Positions 8,103-19,600 of a stretch of 64,000 nt of DNA are shown here, in pieces. Each line of letters opens with the position of its first letter. Position 1 is the stretch's first letter. The DNA lies in assembly GCA_905331475.1 (NCBI GenBank), contig CAJNYU010004681.1, forward strand, positions 1-64,000, read 5' to 3'. The notes under the pieces are model-generated. The model did not search any database and had not been told where the DNA came from. It was given only the letters and a program-made list of their open reading frames with translations. A program made the translations under genes and the position numbers. Origin of the DNA: Rotaria socialis. Lineage: Eukaryota; Rotifera; Eurotatoria; Philodinida; Philodinidae.

Positions 8103-8696
8103 ATGAAACTTTTTATCATTCTTTGTGGCGTCGCTCTTTTGACAATTTGTTCTGTCGATGCGGGTGCTTACTTATCAACTCTGAATATTAACGCAAGGGC
8201 TGACAGAGTCGCTCCTGTCAAGAACCTTGGTCCTACCTACGGAGCCAACAAAAGAAGACATGTGGATGCCTTGAAGAAAGCAGGTCTTTATGACGCTTAC
8301 CTCGCTCTTTTTGTGGCCATAGGTATGCAGGAGACAAGCACCTTCAATCCTGCTGACTACGATTACACGAAGACTGGTGATTCTACTAACTATTCTGCCT
8401 TCAACCTCAACCGCGATATGATGGTTCGTCTCGGCATTCAACCTACTAACGCCTTCAACACATGGTCTGGTGTTGACAGTGTTGCTGCTGCTGCCAAAAC
8501 GATGATCACGAACTATGGTGTTAACGGTTTTCTCAACTACCTACGTGGTGGCTATACCGCTTGGCAGGATGGTCATAGTTACGACGCAGCTGGTTACAGA
8601 AATGCGATTGCTTCTATTGTACGTTATATAGAGAATGATCTTTCACTTCTCACTGATGATAGACGAGTTGAAATGTACACTATTCATCAGCGTTAA
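8103..8696 (+). CDS. Secreted protein of unknown family, intronless, candidate horizontal transfer
   Basis: A single 197-codon frame begins at ATG 8103, directly after a TTCAG (8097-8101) that could be a splice acceptor. Residues 1-20 form a clear signal peptide (MKLFIILCGVALLTICSVDA). The mature part is about 177 residues. Its central segment, AIGMQETSTFNPADYD (about 76-91), is reminiscent of the ES.FNP motif around the catalytic Glu of lytic transglycosylases and lysozyme-like folds. The context SAFNLNRDMM and the downstream GGYTAWQDG would then be substrate-cleft segments; this is weak inference. I do not recognise the family. Base composition is clearly richer in G+C than the neighbours, codons often end in C, and there is no intron among intron-rich genes. 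Location in a telomere-repeat-rich zone matches where bdelloids carry many foreign genes. Confidence 0.8.
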   Translation: MKLFIILCGVALLTICSVDAGAYLSTLNINARADRVAPVKNLGPTYGANKRRHVDALKKAGLYDAYLALFVAIGMQETSTFNPADYDYTKTGDSTNYSAFNLNRDMMVRLGIQPTNAFNTWSGVDSVAAAAKTMITNYGVNGFLNYLRGGYTAWQDGHSYDAAGYRNAIASIVRYIENDLSLLTDDRRVEMYTIHQR

Positions 8697-9312
8697 ATTA
8701 CTTCATTTCTATTCATTTCTTTATTTTACTCTTTATTTTGCCTATTTTCTTATTATTGCTTGGTGGTGGGAGAAAAGCAGTCTTCGGTTTTTAGTTCTCT
8801 TGTCGAGTTCAAATGAAATAAATTTTTTCCGAAGATCCATCAAAGTATGCACGGAATGGTATCAAGTCTACATATTATTCTGCGAATTTTTATCCTATTT
8901 GAGAATCATCATCAGATGACTTTTATTCTTCTTTTATTCATTTATATTTCGAAACAGAAAACTGAAGCGATAAATAAGTAATAGTATACGGTGAAGATTT
9001 GTTATTATAAGTTTCTATTTTTACACCATTTCAATAAAATTAAGGATTACTATGAGGATATTTTCTTTACTTTGAAATCAAGTATTGTTAAGAGCAAATA
9101 GAAGAGTTATTAAATGAAGCCAATCGCTTTTATCTCAATATCAAAATTTTTCTTGCCTTTTTAATTGGTATACTTTATAATGTTTTAAATATAGAATCGT
9201 GAACTGTTTTATTTTCTGTATATAGTGAAGATTAAGAATTGAAATATTCATCTACCTATGTGCAAAAAGTCGGACGTCAATTAAATAAACTAATTATCTA
9301 GGGTGACGATTG
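8697..9312. other. Intergenic, no gene seen
   Basis: The presumed 3' UTR of the secreted-protein gene, with AATAAA near 8816-8821, then AT-rich sequence without usable frames. Confidence 0.4.
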
Positions 9313-9403
9313 AGGGTGTGGGCGTGGGTGTGGGTTTGGGAATCCGAATGTGGATTAACGGAAAATAACAGTTATACCCAGATCCACCCACACCCACACC
9401 CTC
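9313..9403. repeat. Head-to-head pair of telomere-type tracts (inverted TGTGGG / CCCACA)
   Basis: 9313-9340 reads GAGGGTGTGGGCGTGGGTGT... in TGTGGG orientation. 9384-9403 reads CCACCCACACCCACACCCTC in CCCACA orientation. The two ends, GAGGGTGTGGG and CCCACACCCTC, are exact inverted repeats separated by about 60 bp. All other tracts in the window are in CCCACA orientation, so the 9313 tract is the only inverted one. It could mark a fusion of two telomere-type ends or a fold-back element. Confidence 0.7.
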
Positions 9404-9429
9404 AAGTTTTTCAATGGCGCAAAAAGTTA

Positions 9430-9745
9430 TCAAGATGACTGGAAATCATGAGAAATCAGTAGAAATAATTAGAAATGATCAAAAATCATCCGGATTTTGT
9501 GGGAATGGACAGAAAGTTTAAGAAATTAAAGAAATCATGTGAAATCAGACTAATTTTCTGGAAACCTTTCAGATCGTTTGAAATGATTTCGAATGATTTT
9601 TAGCTGTTTCAAATAATCCCTTTTGTTTCTGATGATTTCCATGATTTTGCAATGATTTCCAATGATATCCATGATTTGTACTGATTTCGATGATTTCGTC
9701 CGATTTCATACGATTTCGATTGATTTCGCCTATTGAAATCAGTTT
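9430..9745. repeat. Fold-back region of GAAATCA / TGATTTC repeats
   Basis: The left half (about 9430-9560) is built from degenerate GAAATCA-type units (GGAAATCATGAGAAATCAGTAGAAAT). The right half (about 9570-9745) is built from the complementary TGATTTC units (TGATTTCCATGATTTTGCAATGATTTCC). The two arms could fold on each other over more than 100 bp. No coding frame. The structure resembles a fold-back or MITE-like element or a decayed satellite. Confidence 0.55.
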
Positions 9746-9771
9746 GTTTCCCCGTGTTATCGCACATTCTG

Positions 9772-10075
9772 AATGTCGTTTACAGTCACTGTATTTTCAC
9801 GGTAGTTGTAAAAGGCGAACGTTTACGGTCATTGATTACGATTAACGTAATACACCGTAAGACGTCGTATATGTCTGTCGTAAACGGCCACTGTAAGTAG
9901 CTATCGTTTACGATATTTTACGACATTATCCGAGCATCGTTTACTTTCTCCGTATTTTTACGGTAGTCGGAAAAGGCGAAAGTTTACGGTCATTGTTTAC
10001 GATTAACGTAATACGCCGTAAAACGTCGTATATGACAGCCGTAAACGGCCACTGTAAACGGATGCCGTTTTTCAA
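9772..10075. repeat. Two-copy tandem repeat, 161-bp period
   Basis: Copy 1 (about 9772-9910) and copy 2 (about 9933-10075) share long stretches such as GTTTACGGTCATT (9821 and 9982), TTACGATTAACGTAATAC, CGTCGTATATG and CGTAAACGGCCACTGTAA. The sequence is dense in short palindromic ACGT/TTTACG...CGTAAA elements and is richer in CpG than its surroundings. No coding capacity. Possibly a satellite monomer pair or transposon terminal sequence. Confidence 0.7.
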
Positions 10076-10525
10076 CGTAAATGATTGGTGTACGGCCGTT
10101 TACGGCCGGGCAGGAACGACCTGGGACTGTATATGATCTTCATGCGAACAGAAAATGAAACTGAGGAAACGATCCATATATGTAGCCACACTAGATGGCG
10201 GCACTTTGCATTGAATAGATGTCTAGATTGTATATTAATATGTTAATGGTGTGAGGTCAACCATTGAAATTCTTCAAATCTCTTATATCAGCAAGTATTG
10301 GATGTTTGAAATTTCAATGTCGACCTCCCTTTTTTCTTTTTGCATTGTTTATTTTATTTGCTTGTTCTTCCTTTATAGGATTTCAAATTTTTCTCTTCTC
10401 ATAATCCTATTTAATTTTTACATTAAAATTCCATATTAACAAAAGTGTATTATTATCAATTCCAAAATTGAAGCTATAAATTTATTATATCTCATTGTAT
10501 TGCTTTCATTTATAGATAGACAATC
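10076..10525. other. Upstream region of NAA15
   Basis: Starts with CG-rich sequence continuing the tandem repeat, then turns AT-rich. A pyrimidine-rich stretch ending in ATAG (about 10503-10515) lies just before the NAA15 ATG and could be a cis- or trans-splice acceptor in the 5' UTR. Confidence 0.4.
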
Positions 10526-13500
10526 ATGTCATCAACAAATCAATCAACTCAACCTGTCAGTCAACAATTACCAACACGCGAAAATAGCCAATTTAAAAAG
10601 CTTGTGGTAAAATTATATTTTTCTCTTATGAATCAATTTCTGATCTTGTTTTATTTTATGTTTAAAAATAGCGTTTTTATGAACAAAAACAATATAAAAA
10701 AGGTTTGTCATGTACTAAAGAAATATTAAAAAAATTCCCAAATCATGGCGGTATGTATATGATATCAATAAAGAATAAATTAATTGCAACATTATTTTGA
10801 TATCTAGAAACATTGGCTATGAAAGGTTTAATCCTTAATTCTATGGGTAGGAAAGAAGAATCTTTAGAAAATATTCGTAATGGAATCAAAAATAATTTCA
10901 CAAGTCATGTAGTATGGCATGTCTATGGTCTATGGCAAAGATCTGAACGAAAATATGATGAAGCAATCAAAGCTTATAAAAGAGCATTACAATGTGAAAA
11001 AGTAAGTAATGCATGAGTTTTATTTTTTAGAAAATTCCATTTCTATCATTCCTATTTGATATCCATCAATTTCTTATCAATAGGATAGTCTAACAATTCT
11101 TCGTGATTTATCATTATTACAAATTCAAATGCGTGATCTCGATGGTTATAAAGTAATAGATCGATGAAGAAAATCACTAACTTAATCATAAGAAATTACT
11201 TCTTTCTCTCAGGAAACACGTCATCAACTATTTAATTTAAAACCTGGTCAACGCCAATCATGGGTTGGCTTTGCAATGTCTTATCATTTATTAGGTGATT
11301 ATGATATGGCACAAAGTGTACTCGAAGAATTTCGAAAAACTCAACAAGATCGTCCAGCACTTTCGCCAGACAAACCATTTGATATTGAACATTCAGAATA
11401 TTTACTATATCAAAATTTTGTTTTACGTGAGAGTGGACAATATGAAGATGCTCTACGTCATATACAAGTACATGAAAAAGATATTTATAATAAATTAACT
11501 ATTGCAGAAATAAAATATGATCTATACATGCGTTTGGGTACAAATGATCGTGCGGAAACAATTCTACGAGATTTAATTGAACGTAATACTGAAAATAAGA
11601 AATATTATCATATGTTAGAAAAATGTCTACAAGTAACGGATATTAATGACAAAATGAAATTATATGAAAATCTTATTGAAAAATATCCTAGAGCTGATGC
11701 ACCCAAACAAATTACTTTACACTTTCTAACCGGTAATAATATTTGTCGATAGTTCATAGTAGATTACGTTCGATTTACATGCATAGTATATTGGATTTAG
11801 CTTGATGTCCGAAATATATAATGTTCGGTTTTAAAAGTTACAAATAGAATTCTAGAAAGATGAAATAATAAAAAAGTATAGCCTCTTTTCCAAAAAATTT
11901 CATAAAAAAACTTGTATATTGGAAAATATATTTAGACTTTAACTGTTTTAGGTGAATCATTTGCGAAAGCAATTGGATCATACCTACAAAAAGGATTTCA
12001 AAAAGGTGTACCCTCACTGTTTCAATCTGTTAAATCTTTATACGCAACATCAGACAAAGTCAGTCTTTTTTCTTCTGTATTTTTTAATTCGTTTTCTTCT
12101 GTTTTTTGTTACTACAGGTTCAAATAATTGATACACTTCTACTCACTTATTTAAATAATTTAACTAAATATGGAACATTCGAAACTTTATCTGGTAAAAT
12201 TTTGAATAGTTTATTAACCAAAAAAAAAAGAATGAATTTTTTGTCATGTACAATAGACACTGAAAATTTAACAGCAGAGGTCGAACCAGCTACAAGTCTT
12301 CTTTGGTTACAGTACTATCTGGCTCAACATTACGATTATTTAGGTGAAATAAACAAAGCATTTCAATATATCAATCAAGCTATATATGATACACCAACAC
12401 TTGTCGAACTCTATATGTTTAAAGCAAAAATATTTAAGGTTTGCTTTTGTTGTACGTTACTTTTGCCTGTCATATTATTTATTTTCTCAATAGCATGCTG
12501 GTGATTATCAAACGGCTGCTTCATGGATGGATGAAGCTCAATCAATGGATACAGCTGACCGATTTGTCAATTGTAAATGTACTAAATATTTCTTACGTGC
12601 TAATCAAATAAATACTGCACTTGAAATTGCCGGAAAATTTACACGAGTAACAGTTTTTGTTGAATTTAAATTTCTAAAATTTCTAAAATTTTCTTATTGT
12701 AAAGGAAAATTCTTCACCAGCTGATTATCTTCGTGAAATGCAATGTATGTGGTTTGAATTAGGAATGGCACGAGCCTATCGTCGTTTAAAAAGATATGGT
12801 GAAGCTCTTAAAAAATGTCATGAAATTGATCGAGTATGTTTTTTTTTCTTTTTTTGATAAAACTAGTATTGTTTTTTTGTTTGATGTAGCATTTTCAAGA
12901 ATTCATGGATGATCAATTTGATTTCCATTCGTATTGTCTCCGCAAAATGGTGCTTTGTGCTTATGTTGATATGCTTAATCTCGAAGATCATATAAAGGGT
13001 CATCGATTTTTTCGTCAAGCAGCCGAAATTGCTGTTGAAGTAAATAAATTAAAAGCACGACACAACAAAAATAATTTACTCTAATCATTTAGATTTATAT
13101 TCGTCTCTATGATCATCCTGCTTCCGAACAAGATAATGATACAAATAATACTCTTGGTAAGCAAAATACGATAGCGTGAGCAAAGACCATGATAGACATG
13201 AAAGTGTACATACCTATTATTTGCGAGATCACGATCGAACTACTTAGATTTAACTTTTGATTACTTGTCTAAGAAGCGAGAAGTAAATAGATATCTCTAC
13301 TTAATTTCCTACAGCTAGCGCTAATATAGATAACAACAACGAACAATCCAAATATAATATATTTATTTATTTCATTTTACAGCTAACATGTCAGTTGCTG
13401 AAGCAAAAAAACATAAAAATAAACTACGTAAACAACAATTACGTGAACAACAAGAAAAACAAAAACTAATGGAAGCTGAACGTCGTAAAAAAGAATTTCA

Positions 13501-14569
13501 ACGTAGTCGAAATAAAGAAGATGCTGAAGAAGAAAAAGTCAAAGAAGAAGAAATCGTTGCCGACAAACTTGAACACGTACGTAATAGATTATCGTTATTT
13601 ATTTCTATATCAATTTATATTTTTAGTGTGAAAAACCATTAGACGAAGCGATGCGATTCTTACAACCGCTTGAAGATTTTTCTGGTAATTTCATACGAAC
13701 ACATTATCTAGGTTTCGAAGTTTATTATCGACGAAGTATGTTCTTTAATAAGAATAATCAAAATAATAATTCAGAAATTTTCTTTAGAAAAACATCTTCT
13801 AATGTTACGTTGTTTAAAGCGAATGAAAAAAATAGATACAAACAATGCTAAACTTCATTCATGTTTAATGAAATTTTTAAAATTAGGTTCGATTAAAGAT
13901 TACACAGAAAAATTTCTTGCATAAATCTATTTGTGTTTCTTAATTCTAGTTGAAACTGAGCCTATAGCTGATGAAAGAATACGAACATTAATCGAGGATG
14001 AATTAAAAACATTTGGTGTAAAACAAGGAGATTCAACAAAGAACATTGAAGAACTCAATGAAGAATTTATTAAAAATCATTCAAATTCATTATCCCATCG
14101 TGCTGAAGGTAAATATTTCTCCTATGTTTAAATTCTGTAAATAAAAATTCATATTTAGCTGCTAAAATCATGTTTCTCATTAATCCAACAAATAATGTTA
14201 AAGCAATCGAATTTCTTACAACATTGGATTCAAATTTTAGCGATCAAAACTTAAAAGTTTGTATTTCATCTTTCTTCTGTTATCGCCATTTCAATCTATT
14301 TTCTATCTGTGTAGATATGTACAAGTATATACGAAGATATACAAGCAGGTGACTATGGTCTCATTGAATCTTCAACACTTGAAAAGTATCGTCTCGAATG
14401 TAATCGTCATTGGCCACAAGCGAATCTATTTCAAGTAAACCCAACTTCAACGTTTGATCAATCATTGTTACCGCCGTCCTATTCATCACTATCAAATCCA
14501 CCACCTCCATATTCATCTTGTGATAGTCAGACAAATGGGGATGCAACAGTATTACTCAAGCAGAATTAA
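10526..14569 (+). CDS. NAA15: N-alpha-acetyltransferase 15, NatA auxiliary subunit
   Basis: Ribosome-associated scaffold of the NatA N-terminal acetyltransferase, which anchors the NAA10 catalytic subunit. It starts at ATG 10526 (MSSTNQSTQ) and ends in TAA 14567-14569, split into well over ten exons. The first exons join in frame: 10526-10606, 10672-10750, 10808-11001, 11089-11152, 11213-11732, then 11952 onward. The protein is a TPR superhelix. Diagnostic stretches include [59 protein letters not shown] and LEEFRKTQQ, which track animal NAA15 closely. A Lys/Glu-rich coiled segment (about 13388-13580, [20 protein letters not shown]) precedes the C-terminal domain, as in the family. Other parts are [21 protein letters not shown] and the C-terminal [11 protein letters not shown] region. 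A poly(A) signal AATAAA is at 14786. NAA15 versus its paralogue NAA16 cannot be told apart; rotifers are expected to have one. Confidence 0.96.
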
Positions 14570-14865
14570 TTCATGTCCATTGTTTTCTTTTTGTTAATCA
14601 GTAGGAAAATGAAGAAACTTTTTTTTCATCTTGTTCGTCGATTATCCATTTTTTTCTTGTATGCAAAAAACAATGCGAAAAAGCCTTATGCATCTTTTGT
14701 TATGATTGTTAGACAACCTTTCTTTTTCATTTTCTTTTTTAAGACATATTACCAGTGTTGTAAGGTTTTACATTTTTTTTGTTAAAATAAAACAAAATTA
14801 AAAGAATTAACATTCAACCAAAAAAAAAGTTCCCCTCTTCTTTTTTATTCATTCATAGATTAATA

Positions 14866-15390
14866 ATGTCTGATACATCGGGAAGAAAAATTCTTGTACT
14901 TGGAAGTCGTTGGAGTGGGAAAAGTTTTATAATAAAACGTTTAGAAGATATTTGTTCATTACCAAAAACAGCGGCCGATGAATTCGTTTATACAACACCA
15001 ACGATTGGAAAAACATTAACTATGATGAAATATAAGCGTAGTCAAGCACTTGAATTGCATGAAATTGGTGCACAACTAGGCTGTTTATGGAAGCAATTTT
15101 ATACGAGTACTCATTTCGATAAAATTATGTATGTTATTGATTCAACCCAACCATGGTCTATTTCATCGACACTCGAACAATTAAAAGAAATATATGAACA
15201 AATAACAATCAAACCAAAAAATGTTCTCTTAGTTTTCAATAAAACAAATGAAATGAATTCATTGAGTAGAATAGCTTTAAACGAATTACTAGATTTAGAT
15301 TCGATTTGGAATGGAGAAGTTGAAATAATAGAAGCCAATGCCCGAACGGGTACAAATTTAACAGCGATACTCGAATGGTTAACACGATGA
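14866..15390 (+). CDS. ARL16: ADP-ribosylation-factor-like GTPase 16
   Basis: A single-exon small GTPase of 174 residues. The P-loop is GSRWSGKS (residues 13-20), an atypical GxxxxGKS. A switch-I-like Thr sits in TPTIGKTL (about 45-52), and HEIGAQLG (about 65-72) replaces the canonical WDxGGQ, as ARL16 does with RELGG. The specificity motif NKTN (about 123-126) replaces NKxD, and EANARTG (about 155-161) is the SAx-like G5. The layout, including LWKQFYTS and MYVIDSTQPW, matches ARL16, a divergent ARF-family member linked to ciliary traffic of INPP5E and IFT140. The gene starts 296 bp after NAA15, and a TTCATAG acceptor lies 8 bp before the ATG. The next gene begins 107 bp after its stop. The atypical G4/G5 residues leave nucleotide affinity open. 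Confidence 0.84.
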   Translation: MSDTSGRKILVLGSRWSGKSFIIKRLEDICSLPKTAADEFVYTTPTIGKTLTMMKYKRSQALELHEIGAQLGCLWKQFYTSTHFDKIMYVIDSTQPWSISSTLEQLKEIYEQITIKPKNVLLVFNKTNEMNSLSRIALNELLDLDSIWNGEVEIIEANARTGTNLTAILEWLTR

Positions 15391-15497
15391 GAATAGTACT
15401 TTGTTTTATTTTATTTTTTAAAATGTTTAAATAATTGAATGTATGCTTAATTTTGTGTGTCGATGACACATTTTTAACGATTTTTTATTTTTTTCAG

Positions 15498-16187
15498 ATG
15501 ACAGAAATAGTATCACAAACGAATGAAAATGATGCATCAATATTTTCATCACTTCATTGTGTTCTTTCGCCAATATCAAAAGCAGCTGGTTCTGCAACGT
15601 TTACACTAAGTGATTCAATATGTACATGTCTTGTCAATGGACCTGGTGAATTACGACAACAACAAGATGCAACTAATCGTCTTCAAGTTGATATTACATT
15701 TCAAGCGCGTCCAGGTAGTAACAATACAAATGCAACAGCGACGAAAGATAAACTTATCGAGCAATGGCTTGAAACATTAATTCATTCCACTGTTTTAACT
15801 GAACATTATCCACGTTCACAAATAAATATTGTTATGTATGAAGAACAGAATCTATCGGGCGAAGCAACCATACTTGCATGTCTATGTAATACACTTTGTT
15901 TAACAATGCTGGATGCAAATTTACCAATGAAATATGCTTTCGCTGCTGTGCCCATTGTTCAACACCCAACAAAAGGTCTTTTATCATTACCAAATTCAAA
16001 AGATGAATTAGCATCAACAAGCTATTTTGTATTTGTATTTGAAATAACATTAAATGATATATTAGCGATGCATGCAAGTGGAAACTTTGATATGAAAACA
16101 CTTGAACAAGCAACAATTATTGCTAAGCCAATAGCTAGACAAATATTTCAATTTTACAGACAAGAACTTGAAAAAAGATTGTCCTAG
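15498..16187 (+). CDS. EXOSC5: Exosome RNase-PH-type subunit (RRP46)
   Basis: A 229-residue single-exon protein of the RNase PH fold, a ring subunit of the RNA exosome. It starts at ATG 15498, chosen because a strong TTTTTTTCAG acceptor ends exactly at 15497. Family features are LHCVLSPISKAAGSATFTLSDS near the N-terminus, VNGPGEL (about 50-56), WLETLIHSTVLTEHYPRSQINIVM and LACLCNTLCLTMLDANLPM with a typical AL.DA..P helix. The C-terminal helix is ARQIFQFYRQELEKRL, comparable with FRFYRESLQRR in human RRP46. The catalytic phosphorolytic residues are not evident, as expected for animal exosome ring subunits. It lies 107 bp downstream of ARL16 on the same strand, so the two may be co-transcribed. 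AATAAA follows at 16199. Confidence 0.85.
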   Translation: MTEIVSQTNENDASIFSSLHCVLSPISKAAGSATFTLSDSICTCLVNGPGELRQQQDATNRLQVDITFQARPGSNNTNATATKDKLIEQWLETLIHSTVLTEHYPRSQINIVMYEEQNLSGEATILACLCNTLCLTMLDANLPMKYAFAAVPIVQHPTKGLLSLPNSKDELASTSYFVFVFEITLNDILAMHASGNFDMKTLEQATIIAKPIARQIFQFYRQELEKRLS

Positions 16188-16663
16188 TAAATGAAAATTA
16201 ATAAAAAAAATTGATTGTTATTTAGCTTCAAACCATTCGTTTTTCTATTCTCTATTATTTTCTTTGTTTAACTTGAATTTAATGATCGAAGATATTTTGT
16301 TTGTCATCGAGAGTGGTCATAACTATTCGTTAAGATTTGTTTCAAGTGACTGTAAACGAAACAGTTGTGTGAAAATTTTCAAGATCCTTTCACGTGACTA
16401 CTGATATGACAGCAGAATATGAAAGCCCGTTGAATAATCCTAGTGAAAGATTTTTCAAAGAAAGAAAGATTCAAGATCTTCTGGTTAGAATTGAACATTT
16501 TACCAGAAAATCATCGTCCAGCTATGAATTTTTATTCTTTTAGAGAAGTTTTTCTAGGATGAATAACTCATTACTATATAGAATTTGATTAGTGAAATCT
16601 AATGAGTATATCGATTTTTTTTCTAGATGTTATACATGACTGAGATCTGAAAGAAGAAGAACC
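16188..16663. other. Intergenic between EXOSC5 and NRDE2
   Basis: Contains the EXOSC5 poly(A) signal near 16199 and no gene. A pyrimidine tract ending in TTTTTTTCTAG (about 16615-16625) lies about 38 bp before the NRDE2 ATG and looks like a splice acceptor without an obvious upstream partner. Confidence 0.5.
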
Positions 16664-19600
16664 ATGTTTAAAGCTTATGCTTCATCGGAATCATCAGTGA
16701 AGAATGAGGATGAAAAAGAGCACATAGTGACATCATTAGCAGCAGCTGCAGCAAATAGCAATAGTGCTAGTGGCAAGTAAAATACAATTCAATTTTCCAT
16801 TAATATAGTTAGTCTCGTTGAATAGGAAGTACTTGGCTTGAGAATAGATCATTTTCTATTGAACCACCAACCATTCCTTTTCAACAGCAGTCAGTTATTT
16901 CAACAAAAATCAATCCACCTGCTGATTTTAAACCAAAAGAAGAAAAGAAACCAATTTCAAAACCAATTCAAAATATCATAACGAACAAAACTGAAACGAA
17001 AGAGTATGTATTCAAGTTTGTTTTTCTTCTATCAGGCCTGATGATTGGAAAATAGATACACAATCAGTATTGATTTACTGGATTTGAAGAAAATATTCTA
17101 ATTGTAGAAAAATAAATGTGTCGTGTTTAATCAAAAATAATAGTTAATCAATTTCTTCTGTAGTTACTATTCGAAGAATGAAAAGCGAATATATATATAT
17201 ATATATTCTTTTTTCCTGTGACTGAAAGAAGGGTAGTATGTCGAGTGAGAAATCTTTGTTCGTTCGTTTTAGTAAAATACAAAACGAAGCCATTAATGTA
17301 CTTTTGAGGCAAACAGCGACAAAGTCTTTATAACATATGTAAGCTATTACTTCGCAGCATGTTTCTCTGAAACTTATAGTTAAACCAGTAGCATTCATAT
17401 TTGTTTTGGTATGTTTCATTTAAATGAAGTAATAATGGCCAGCTTAGGGCTACTTACAGTATTTATATTCTGTTTAAGATTTTTAGTCAAAATCATTTCT
17501 CATGTTTCCTTTTCTAGATACCAACTGACTGTTCAATAGAATTATATCATTACAATGAAGGAAAACCATTTAAATTTAATAAATTGCTTGGATAGATACT
17601 CATCATTGTTATGAGGAAAATACGTGATTTTAACAATAGTAATTACTAAATGAAAGGAGAACCTAGTATTTTAAGTTAATACTTGTTCATAATAATCAAA
17701 ATTTCTCTACAGATTTTGCTGAGTCCGTCATCTTTCTTCTTCAAAGTACCGAGATACTCATAAAAATACATTTAATAGCGCAATTTGTAAAAAAAATGAC
17801 TAGCTTTAACTTTAGAAAACAAGAAACATATCCCTAACAGATAGGAAGAGAAAGAAAATGTAGCGAATACTTATCGTAAATAGAGGCACTCTAAGGCCAA
17901 GGACTTTATCAAGTTAAATAGGGTTTTTAGTACATATAAATGAAGAAAGAAAATTCATATATTTTCTTTTAGTGGTGTATTCTATATTGATCGCCGACGT
18001 GATCGTGCCAATACTACTGTTCAATACACTCATGGTGTTCCTCGATATGGAGCTAAATTTTGTAATCAACGTCCATTAGGTTCTAAATTTACAAAGTTTC
18101 GTAAACAACGCCTGGTCCGTTATTTTCATCATAAAACCGAAGATACCGATAATCGACCGCCAGATTCGTTCGTTACAATAGACGATCATCTCAAACAATT
18201 GAATATTACCGTACGTGAACAACCACAGTCATTCGATGCTTGGAAAGAATTAATTGATTATCAATTTTATCTTTTTAAAACGAATGGACAAGAAGAAAAA
18301 CTAACGGCCTTGTATAATAAACAATTATCAATAGTTGATCGAGCTTTGGAACTTAATGATAGTCGTTTACAATATCGTTTATTAAAATTAAATATTCGTT
18401 CACGTTCAAATCTATTTAATCATGATATACTTTTAAATGAATGGTTGTTATTAATAAAAGATTGTCAAAAATCAAGTGACGATCGAACTATCAATGAAAC
18501 ATGGTTTTCCTATATACAATTTATACTTAATCGTATTGAAATATTTTCAATAGACAAATTAAATGAAATGTTTACGCAATATTTTTCAACATATGCATAT
18601 CATATACAAACACGTAGTGAAAAAGATCGAAAACATTTACTAAATCATATGATAGGTATGAATAGATATTATCAGCTGACTTTGATTTTTGTTATCGATA
18701 AATTTTGGAAGAACATAAAGTATAAAAATAGATTCCATAGAAGAATAAAAATTAAATTCGAGTTCGCCTAGGTACTCTTTCACTGGACACACATAACCCC
18801 TGTGGTTAATGTTCTTATCAATGATAAATAAACAAAGCCACAAATAGTACACGATATATAAAGAATAAAAAAGTACAACTATGAAAGGGCAAATTTATTC
18901 TTTTTAGAGATTTTTCAAATATGGACATGTACATTACGGGATGCTGGTTACTGCGAACAAGCACTTGCACTTTATCAAACTATGATTGAATTACATTTAG
19001 ATTTAACAGCAGAAACAAAAATTAATTTTTCCAACCGCTTAGAAACTATTGAAAAAACATGGGATACAGATAAACGACGGTAAAAGAAAATTTCTATTCA
19101 ATTTAAGTTGTTATTTGAACTATTTGAATTTAGTTTTGGAGAACATGTTGAAATAGAAAATCCAATAACATATATTGAAAATGAACTTTTATTGTTATCT
19201 ACCAATGAAAATCGTTTATTTAATTCTACTTATCAATCATGGATTTTAATTGAACAAGCAAGAATAAATTTTTATCAATCGAAAATTCTCAATCATGGTA
19301 TTCATTTTCATTCTAAACTTCTTCAATCATTATCAGATTCTAGTCAAATTGACAATGATATATCAAACATATTATTTCAACGTTCTATTCGTCCGTTTGT
19401 ATTTGAATTAAATGATCAACGACAATTTCTACAAATTATTATTTATTATCTTTATTTTCTCAATGGTTTACCACAACTAACAATCTTACAAGAAGTATTA
19501 AATAAATTTAAGATTTCATTATCGCATCATTTACAAGAACAATTATTTATTGATAATGAATTTCTACAACTTTATCCATTGATACATTCAATATCAATTC

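Noticed and set aside
8175-8441. 88-codon antisense frame inside the secreted-protein gene
   Set aside because: Shadow of a GC-richer coding region; no signal or motif.
8635-8919. 94-codon plus frame overlapping the end of the secreted-protein gene
   Set aside because: Different frame from a much better gene; Phe/Leu-rich chance frame in AT-rich 3' UTR.
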